A stretch of 33,644 bases of DNA from an uncultured Prevotellaceae bacterium (GTDB taxonomy: Bacteria > Bacteroidota > Bacteroidia > Bacteroidales > Bacteroidaceae), in NCBI GenBank assembly GCA_946540735.1, contig CAMNIN010000045.1:1-33644 (forward strand), read 5' to 3'. A program made the position numbers and the translations under genes. Numbering within the stretch: position 1 is the first letter of the stretch; each line of letters starts with the position of its first letter. The notes beneath the pieces were generated by a model that was not told where the DNA came from, ran no database searches, and saw nothing but the letters and a program-made list of their open reading frames with translations. Below, piece after piece: positions 23,862-30,177 of this stretch.

Positions 23862-23911
23862 GCAAACCTTGAATTCACTGCACTCATGCGGTCTCAAAAG
23901 ACAGCAACCAT
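23862..23911. repeat. Intergenic repeat, copy A
   Basis: GCAAACCTTGAATTCACTGC followed by ACTCATGCGGTCTCAAAAG and on to ACCAT. It aligns over about 50 bases with copy B (25713-25767), with roughly 70 % identity by eye; the core GAAyTCACTGCA...ATGCGGyCT is best conserved. It lies 26 bases before the truncated esterase ATG. Confidence 0.55.
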
Positions 23912-23936
23912 ATTTCATTTAATAACACCTGAATCA

Positions 23937-24539
23937 ATGATGAAAAAACTATTATGCTTTTTATGCCCTATGCTTCTGGCTGCTTGTGATTTGCAAGCGC
24001 AATCTATTACGGCAGGAAAACATTCGCGTGTCGAGACCGTTTATGGTACCGTTGAAGGCTATCAGGATGGCAACATTTTCACGTTCAAAGGCATCCAGTA
24101 TGCCAAGGCTGAGCGGTTCATGCCTCCTCAAGATCCAGACAAATTCCAGGGCGTCAGGCAATGCAAAGTCTATGGGCCGCAAGCTCCACAAAACGAGAAT
24201 CTGAGGTGGAACAGCCGCAATAGTCAGACGGACTATGGATTCGGAAATCAATTCGTTGTGGAGCCTATGGACGAGAAGGAGTGTCTGGTGCTGAACGTTT
24301 GGACGCCAAGTATTACAGACGGGCGACGCCGTCCGGTGTTCGTGTGGATCCACGGTGGGGGCTATTCTGGAGGTTCCGGACATGACCTTCCCTGTTACGA
24401 GGGACGGGCATTGGCAGAGGCTGGCGACATTGTGGTGGTAAACTTGAACCATCGTCTGAATATTCTTGGCTATACTGATCTCACAGCATTAGGCGGGATG
24501 TCACCACGTATAGCGCTCTTCGGAAAATTCGGAAAATAG
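23937..24539 (+). pseudogene. Truncated type-B carboxylesterase (N-terminal 200 residues)
   Basis: The reading frame from 23937 (MMKKLLCFLCPMLLAACDLQ, secreted or lipoprotein signal) matches the N-terminal third of the carboxylesterase type B family: VETVYGTVEGYQDG, FKGIQYAKAERFMPPQ, KECLVLNVWTP, the oxyanion motif VFVWIHGGGYSGGSG and IVVVNLNHRLNILGY. It stops at residue 200. Full enzymes have about 500-550 residues, and the nucleophile elbow (GESAGG type) and the rest of the triad are absent. The last 10-15 residues do not fit the family. Inactive as an esterase. See the adjoining remnant at 24540. Confidence 0.85.
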
Positions 24540-24599
24540 TTCGATTACGAATTTGCTCCCATGTCGTTCACAATCATGAGGGTGAAAGTGGAGAAGTAA
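24540..24599 (+). pseudogene. Probable C-terminal tail of an alpha-L-arabinofuranosidase (GH51-like) joined to the esterase
   Basis: Directly after the TAG of the truncated esterase, in the same frame, comes FDYEFAPMSFTIMRVKVEK and TAA. A strand pattern with PxSFTxxRVK is how GH51 arabinofuranosidases commonly end. The last residues before the TAG (ALFGKFGK) could belong to it as well. This suggests a deletion that removed the rest of the esterase and nearly all of the following gene. Identification rests on 19 residues, so it is tentative. Confidence 0.4.
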
Positions 24600-24660
24600 A
24601 AAGGTCGATTCCGAATTCGTTTATACAGATTATTGATGTTTAACCATTCATTATAAGGAT

Positions 24661-25686
24661 ATGACAAAGAAATTGATTGTTACAATTATACTCGTGGCGG
24701 TATGCTCTTCGATTGCTGCACAGGGACCACGCCGTGGCTTCCGTCGTGAGGCTTTTACAACTGAGAATCCTATGGTCCACGATCCTGTCATGGCCAAAGA
24801 GGGTGATACCTATTACATCTATGCCACGGGCATGGGCATCCAGCAGATGAAATCGAATGACCGCAAGACGTGGACGGTGCTTCCCCAACCGCTGATGACC
24901 GTCATCCCTGGTTGGACCTCTGATTCCGTACCTGGTTTCGGAAGCCACGTATGGGCTCCTGATGTCATCCACTGGCATGGCAAGTGGTGGCTGGCCTACA
25001 GTTGCTCTACTTTCGGAAAAAACGGGTCGGCCATCGGCCTTCTCAGCAGTCGTTCGCTGGGCGCGAATATGTGGAAGGATGAGGGGTGTATCGTGACTTC
25101 GCGTGACAAACGCGACAACTGGAATGCCATCGATCCCAACTTCGTTATCGACGATAACGACACTCCTTGGCTCGTGTGGGGGTCGTTCTGGGACGGCATC
25201 CAACTGGCTCGCCTCGACTCTACCATGCACATCGCCCGGGGGGTGAAACCTTGCACCATCGCACGCCGCTATGATTCCGGTTTCACTCCTGCGGAACCGA
25301 ATCCTACTTCTAAATTTGCCGGTACCAATGCCATTGAGGCTCCTTTCATCTTCAAGCACGGTGGCTACTACTACCTCTTTGTGTCGTGGGACTATTGCTG
25401 TCGCGGAGCGAAGAGCAATTACCGGGTAGCTGTAGGACGTAGCAAGAGCGTCGATGGACCGTACCTCGACCGTACAGGGAAAGACATGGCTAACGGCGGC
25501 GGTACACTTTTCATAGAGGGCGACAAGAAAGAATGGGAGGCGGCAGGCCATTGTGCGGCCTATAACTTCGACGGGCAGGACATTTTCATCTGCCACGGGT
25601 ACAGTGCCACACAAAACGGTGCGGCCATGCTCATTCAGCGCAACATCTCTTGGACTGCAGACGGTTGGCCTGAGCTGAATCCCTGA
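24661..25686 (+). CDS. Secreted GH43 arabinan endo-1,5-alpha-L-arabinanase
   Basis: A five-bladed beta-propeller hydrolase of 341 residues with a signal peptide (MTKKLIVTIILVAVCSSIAA). The GH43 triad is in place: Asp41 in VHDPVM (base), Asp158 in AIDPNF (pKa modulator), Glu226 in AIEAPFIF (acid). HVWAPDVIHWHGKWWLAYS, LVWGSFWDGI and the calcium-site region GHCAAYNF are typical of the endo-arabinanase subgroup (GH43_4/5-like). It cuts alpha-1,5-arabinan side chains of pectin. It follows the deletion scar, whose lost gene probably was an arabinofuranosidase, a natural partner. No separate promoter seen; it probably belongs to the plus-strand polysaccharide operon. Confidence 0.93.
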   Translation: MTKKLIVTIILVAVCSSIAAQGPRRGFRREAFTTENPMVHDPVMAKEGDTYYIYATGMGIQQMKSNDRKTWTVLPQPLMTVIPGWTSDSVPGFGSHVWAPDVIHWHGKWWLAYSCSTFGKNGSAIGLLSSRSLGANMWKDEGCIVTSRDKRDNWNAIDPNFVIDDNDTPWLVWGSFWDGIQLARLDSTMHIARGVKPCTIARRYDSGFTPAEPNPTSKFAGTNAIEAPFIFKHGGYYYLFVSWDYCCRGAKSNYRVAVGRSKSVDGPYLDRTGKDMANGGGTLFIEGDKKEWEAAGHCAAYNFDGQDIFICHGYSATQNGAAMLIQRNISWTADGWPELNP

Positions 25687-25712
25687 GCCTAATTGTTATT
25701 ATAGCCACTTTC

Positions 25713-25767
25713 GCAAGTCATGAACTCACTGCAATGATGCGGCCTGAAAGGTCAACAAGCAGACCAT
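25713..25767. repeat. Intergenic repeat, copy B
   Basis: GCAAGTCATGAACTCACTGC followed by AATGATGCGGCCTGAAAGG and on to ACCAT; related to copy A at 23862-23911, in the same orientation and again just upstream of a gene start (47 bases before 25814). In the frame shared by both copies the peptides ExTAxMR are similar, so a decayed coding origin is possible. Confidence 0.55.
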
Positions 25768-25813
25768 TCATTCACTTGCGGAACTTGTTTTTTTAACTAA
25801 AATAAAAACAATA

Positions 25814-26368
25814 ATGAAAAAAAGTTTAATCTTTCTGCTGTTGTTATGCACCCCCTTCTTGGCCAATGCCCAGAATGTCGACCAGCAAATCAAGAAAATC
25901 CGCGATTTCTACCAACAAGTTCAGGAACAAGCGAGGAAGGGATACAGTATCGAGAACCCCATTGGCACGGCGGTCATCGACCACGTCGCCAACTACTGTG
26001 CCATAGGATGTGTGAAGGGAAAGATGGAGGTATACACCTATCTCTATGATGAGGATGATACTGAAGACAAATACTTCAATACGCAGCAGGTGGTGATGAT
26101 CCGTGAGCATTTCGAACGAGGACCTTGGACATACTATCGTGAATATCTATACGATCCCAAGACCACCGATCCCATTTTCTGCTATTTCCACGACATGAGT
26201 CCCGACACAGGTGAGATCGTCGATCACCGGTTTTATTTCTCCGAGGGGAAACTGCTCAAGTCGATTCCTGAGTCTTCGGCATCAAAAGCTCAGTCGGCAC
26301 TACGGATAGCCAAAGGCATGAGGGATGATGGCCGTGCAGTCTTCGAGATGTATCCCACAGATCTCTGA
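25814..26368 (+). CDS. Secreted protein of unknown function
   Basis: A 184-residue protein with a clear signal peptide (MKKSLIFLLLLCTPFLANAQ). I do not recognise the family. The mature part starts with a charged helix (VDQQIKKIRDFYQQVQEQAR). Two Cys in ANYCAIGCVKG and one in DPIFCYF are present; a central beta-rich region has many aromatic residues (VYTYLYDEDDTEDKYF, then WTYYREYLY). It lies between the arabinanase and GH2 genes on the same strand with short gaps (127 and 64 bases), so it probably belongs to the glycan operon. Such small secreted proteins are often found beside Bacteroidales hydrolase genes, but no role can be assigned. Confidence 0.7.
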   Translation: MKKSLIFLLLLCTPFLANAQNVDQQIKKIRDFYQQVQEQARKGYSIENPIGTAVIDHVANYCAIGCVKGKMEVYTYLYDEDDTEDKYFNTQQVVMIREHFERGPWTYYREYLYDPKTTDPIFCYFHDMSPDTGEIVDHRFYFSEGKLLKSIPESSASKAQSALRIAKGMRDDGRAVFEMYPTDL

Positions 26369-26432
26369 TGTTTCATCCTCCTCGTGTTTTCACTTTTGAT
26401 TTCATTCATTTGACCCATTCATTTCTACAGAC

Positions 26433-29400
26433 ATGAGAATACAACTGTTTGCCATCTTGTTGCTTTCTGTGCTCCCCATGCATGCCGACGATACAAGAGG
26501 CATTGGACAATATCCAGGGGCTCCCAGTGAGTATTTTGCACCAACAGTCGGCTGGACCGATGACGGAACGATCACCAACGTGGCTCTGCACAGGGCGGCC
26601 TACGCCTCGTCATCCCTCGACTACAACCATACGGCTCATCTGGTGACCGACGGCATCTGCGACTATGCCAATCCTGCCACGCTCACGGTGTCCACTCCTG
26701 ACGGGAAGTTGCCACGACGGGAGGCTGAATGGGCTATCGACGGCGGACCGTATTCGAGAAATATCCTGATGGGAAGCCACACGTGGCTGCAATATGATTG
26801 GAGCAGCGACCTGGGCATCGCTCCCCGGAAGGTCAGGGTCACGGGGATGGTGGCTTACGACGACCGGGTGGCCACAAAGGGATATCGGTTGCGCTGTGAG
26901 GTCTCCGATGATGGCCGCAATTGGCATGTGGTGGGGGAGCAGCGTGGTGACGGACTGCCTGGTACGCCGCTGCACTACAAATTGCACTCCGACCCTAACA
27001 AACAGGAGGCACAGGATCTTTTGCCCGCAAGGGTGCTCAATGAGGTGGTCAGGTTAGAGACTGAGAATCCGACGTTGACGCACTTCCGCATCCGTTTCGA
27101 GATTGAGGGTGCCGCCCACTGGGACATCCGTGAACTGCAATTGATGGATAACGACGGAAATGAGCTGGAAGCACTGCCCTCAAGGCAGTTCAGCAGCCTC
27201 TGGATGAGTGATGGCGGTGGTGAGCAGTGGCTCTATGTCGATCTCGGGAAAAGTCTGCCCGTAGAGCAGGTTCGCCTCGATTGGTACCAGGCTCCTGTCA
27301 AGGGCTGTGTCCAGGTTTCGGATGATGCCCTCTCGTGGCAAACCATGGCTGCTCTCGACTCCAGTGGGAAAACCAAGGTGGGGGCCAGGGCCCGCTTTGT
27401 GCGTCTGTTGTTGCAGGTTCCTGGCGAGGCTGGCTATTACGCCCTGCGGGAGATGGAGGTGCTGGCACCCCGGCGGGTGGTGTATACGCCTCATGATCCG
27501 GTCTGTGCCGTCAATGGTAGACAAGAACTGAGCGGGGGTAACTGGTGCCTGCAAAGGGCGTCAGAGGTGTCGGCTCACGGCGAGGAGATCGCCTCCGCTG
27601 GCTTCGACTGTCACGACTGGATCGTAGCCACTGTGCCTGGCACTGTCTTGGCTTCCTATATGAATATCGGCGCCGTGCCCGATCCTAACTACGCCGACGG
27701 TGTCGACCAGATTTCGGAGTCGTTTTTCCGTTCCAATTTCTGGTACCGCGATGTGTTCACTGTGGGCGACGAGTTGGACGGCCAACAGCAGTGGCTCCAT
27801 TTCGACGGCATCAACTGGAAGGCGAACGTTTTCCTTAACGGTCAACGGCTGGGACGCATCGAGGGCGCATTCATGCGGGGAAAATTCAATGTGACAGGAC
27901 TCCTGAAAAAAGGCACCAACTATCTGGCCGTGGAGGTCATTTGCAACGACCATTTCGCTGCCATCAAGGAGAAAGATGAGCAAACGACACAGTTTAATGG
28001 TGGCATCCTTGGTGCCGACAACCCCACCTTCCATGCTACAGTGGGATGGGATTGGATCACGACTGTGAGGGGGCGTGAGGTCGGCATTTGGAATGAAGTT
28101 TACCTCACAGCTACTGGCATGGTCACCATGAGTGATCCCTATGTGAAGACGGAGGTGGGGCAGAATATCAGAGTCACTCCGTCGGTTTTCGTCCGCAACA
28201 ACGACAGCCGTCCTGCCAGTGGTGTACTGAGGGGGTATATCGGCGAGGTGAGATTTGAAAAATCCATCACCCTGCCCGCAAATACCGAACAGGAGGTGAC
28301 GTTCTCGCCTTCGGAGTTCCCGCAACTCTCTGATAACCGTTTCCGCCTCTGGTGGCCCAACGGTTATGGGGAGCCATATCTTTACGATGCCGGTTTCAGT
28401 TTCAACGATGGTGCCCCTCTCACATTCAAAGCCGGACTGCGCCAGATGAGCTATGTCGATGCCAAGGACTCGCTGCGCATCTATGTCAATGGACGGCGCT
28501 TCATCCCTCTCGGTGGCAACTGGGGATTCGATGAGCATAATCTGCTCTATCGTTCCAGGGAATACGACATCGCCGTGGGATATCACCGTGATATGCATTT
28601 CACGATGATCCGAAACTGGGTGGGACAGGTGGCCGACGAGGCTTTTTATGAGGCTTGCGACCGTCATGGTGTCATGATATGGCAGGACTTCTGGTTGGCT
28701 AATCCGGCAGATGGTCCTGACCCGTATGATAACGTGCTCTTCCTCAACAATGCGGAGGACTACACCCGTCGCATGCGTTCACATGCCAGCATCGGGCTTT
28801 ATTGTGGACGCAATGAGGGCTTTCCGCCAGAGGCGATCGACCGGAAACTCCGGGAGTATGTCCATACATTGGCTCCAGGCATGGAGTATATCTCTCACTC
28901 TTCTTCCGAGGGTGTGAGTGGCGGTGGACCATACCGTGCGCTGCAGATGAAGGAGTATTTCGAGAGGCAGAGTGGGAAGATCCATTCTGAGAGGGGCATG
29001 CCCAATGTGATGAACATCGAGAGCCTGCGTCGTACCTTCTCACCCGAAGCTCTCTGGCCGCAGTCGCTGCAATGGGGACAGCATGACTTCACGTTGCAAG
29101 GTGCACAACGGGCTTCGGAGTTCAACCGCTTTGTCACAGAGGCTTTCGGCGAATCGAAGAGTGCAGAGGAGTTCAGTATTCGGGCGCAGCTCATCAATTA
29201 TAATGGATATCGTGGCATGTTCGAGTCCACAAGTCGCAGCAGGGCTGGCCTCCTGTTGTGGATGAGCCATCCTTGTTGGCCGTCGATGGTGTGGCAGACC
29301 TACGATTACTTTTTTGAACCGACGGCTGCCTATTTCGGATTTAAGAAAGCCTGTGAGCCGCTGCATATCCAGTATAATGCGCTCACCGACACGATCGAGA

Positions 29401-29990
29401 TCGTAAATCACTCGGCCGGCTATCGAAAGGGGCTCTCTGTCGCTGCCACGGTCTTTGACCTCAAAGGCAAACGAGTTTATCAGAAAAAGAGTCGCCTCGA
29501 CAGTGATGAGGATACGACAAAAGCTTGGATGACTCTTTCTTCGCTGATGCCCAAGGCTCCATCGGATGTTTATTTCCTGTGCCTGACCATTTCTGACAAA
29601 CAGGTCACAGTCTCTGAAAACACCTACATCATGAACGGCGAGGAGGCTGCAAAGGACGGAAACGTGTCTGTGGGAGGAAAACTCCACGCTCTCATCTCAT
29701 TGCCAAAAGCCGATCTGGAGGTGATAGAGTCTGAGGTTTCAGAATCATCCCGCAAAGTTCCTTCTGGTGAAAACACACGCTCTGTCACCATACGCAACAA
29801 AGGCAAGTCGCCGGCTCCCTTCTTGCGCCTGAACCTGAAGGGGGAGGATGGCCAGCAAATCCTGCCCGTCATCTACAGCGACAACTATTTCACGCTGATG
29901 CCTGGACAGCAGAAGACGGTCTCTGTCTCTTGGAATACGCAGGATGCCCGTGGGCAGAAAGGACATGTCGAGATTACTGGATTACAATAA
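26433..29990 (+). CDS. Large secreted GH2 enzyme with discoidin-like N-terminal modules
   Basis: A 1185-residue secreted protein (signal MRIQLFAILLLSVLPMHADD). Residues about 45-360 hold two F5/8-type-C-like binding modules (NVALHRAAYASSSLDYNHTA, TWLQYDWSSDLGIAPRKVRV; second near EQWLYVDLGKSLPVEQVRL). From about 375 comes a GH2 catalytic unit: sugar-binding domain (ATVPGTVLASYMN, FWYRDVFTV, HFDGINWKANVFLNGQRLG), immunoglobulin domain, TIM barrel. Glu795 in YCGRNEGF is the probable acid/base and Glu853 in HSERGMPNV the probable nucleophile. The barrel (PLGGNWGFDEHNLLYR, MIRNWVGQVADEAFYEACDR) is closest to the exo-beta-glucosaminidase/beta-mannosidase branch. The exact sugar is uncertain; context suggests a plant glycan. 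Part of the plus-strand operon. Confidence 0.88.
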   Translation: MRIQLFAILLLSVLPMHADDTRGIGQYPGAPSEYFAPTVGWTDDGTITNVALHRAAYASSSLDYNHTAHLVTDGICDYANPATLTVSTPDGKLPRREAEWAIDGGPYSRNILMGSHTWLQYDWSSDLGIAPRKVRVTGMVAYDDRVATKGYRLRCEVSDDGRNWHVVGEQRGDGLPGTPLHYKLHSDPNKQEAQDLLPARVLNEVVRLETENPTLTHFRIRFEIEGAAHWDIRELQLMDNDGNELEALPSRQFSSLWMSDGGGEQWLYVDLGKSLPVEQVRLDWYQAPVKGCVQVSDDALSWQTMAALDSSGKTKVGARARFVRLLLQVPGEAGYYALREMEVLAPRRVVYTPHDPVCAVNGRQELSGGNWCLQRASEVSAHGEEIASAGFDCHDWIVATVPGTVLASYMNIGAVPDPNYADGVDQISESFFRSNFWYRDVFTVGDELDGQQQWLHFDGINWKANVFLNGQRLGRIEGAFMRGKFNVTGLLKKGTNYLAVEVICNDHFAAIKEKDEQTTQFNGGILGADNPTFHATVGWDWITTVRGREVGIWNEVYLTATGMVTMSDPYVKTEVGQNIRVTPSVFVRNNDSRPASGVLRGYIGEVRFEKSITLPANTEQEVTFSPSEFPQLSDNRFRLWWPNGYGEPYLYDAGFSFNDGAPLTFKAGLRQMSYVDAKDSLRIYVNGRRFIPLGGNWGFDEHNLLYRSREYDIAVGYHRDMHFTMIRNWVGQVADEAFYEACDRHGVMIWQDFWLANPADGPDPYDNVLFLNNAEDYTRRMRSHASIGLYCGRNEGFPPEAIDRKLREYVHTLAPGMEYISHSSSEGVSGGGPYRALQMKEYFERQSGKIHSERGMPNVMNIESLRRTFSPEALWPQSLQWGQHDFTLQGAQRASEFNRFVTEAFGESKSAEEFSIRAQLINYNGYRGMFESTSRSRAGLLLWMSHPCWPSMVWQTYDYFFEPTAAYFGFKKACEPLHIQYNALTDTIEIVNHSAGYRKGLSVAATVFDLKGKRVYQKKSRLDSDEDTTKAWMTLSSLMPKAPSDVYFLCLTISDKQVTVSENTYIMNGEEAAKDGNVSVGGKLHALISLPKADLEVIESEVSESSRKVPSGENTRSVTIRNKGKSPAPFLRLNLKGEDGQQILPVIYSDNYFTLMPGQQKTVSVSWNTQDARGQKGHVEITGLQ

Positions 29991-30001
29991 ATAATTCATG
30001 T

Positions 30002-30160
30002 TTCGGAAGTTAAAGAAGTGAAGTGGTTATCGGCCTTTCGGCCCAAGAAGTGAAGCCAAATGCTTTGTTAAAGTCATGAAAAGTACGCTTACAACGCTTG
30101 AATAGCAAAAGTACATTTGGCTTAACTTATTTAACTTCAATAACTTCTTCACTTCTGAAA
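30002..30160. repeat. Nested inverted-repeat element between the GH2 and GH115 genes
   Basis: This 187-base gap is almost filled by one structured element. Inner arms: AAGTGAAGCCAAATG (30048-30062) and CATTTGGCTTAACTT (30114-30128), 14 of 15 complementary. Outer arms: TTTCGGAAGTTAAAGAAGTG (from 30001) and the complement of the AACTTCTTCACTTCTGAAA run near 30142-30160, an imperfect match. A GGCC-TTTC-GGCC hairpin (30032-30043) lies inside the left arm, and the AAGTGAAG/AAGTTAA unit recurs several times. It may be a MITE-like insertion or an RNA-level element. No ORF. Confidence 0.65.
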
Positions 30161-30177
30161 GTAAGAAATTATAAACG

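Noticed and set aside
23728..23922. Short plus-strand frame upstream of the truncated esterase
   Set aside because: It lies in the intergenic region and across repeat copy A, and has no promoter or family similarity.
24640..25614. 324-codon open frame antisense to the GH43 gene
   Set aside because: The GH43 catalytic residues are all on the plus strand; the antisense frame is a shadow.
27561..28667. 368-codon open frame antisense to the GH2 gene
   Set aside because: The plus-strand gene is continuous and matches GH2; the antisense frame reflects codon bias.
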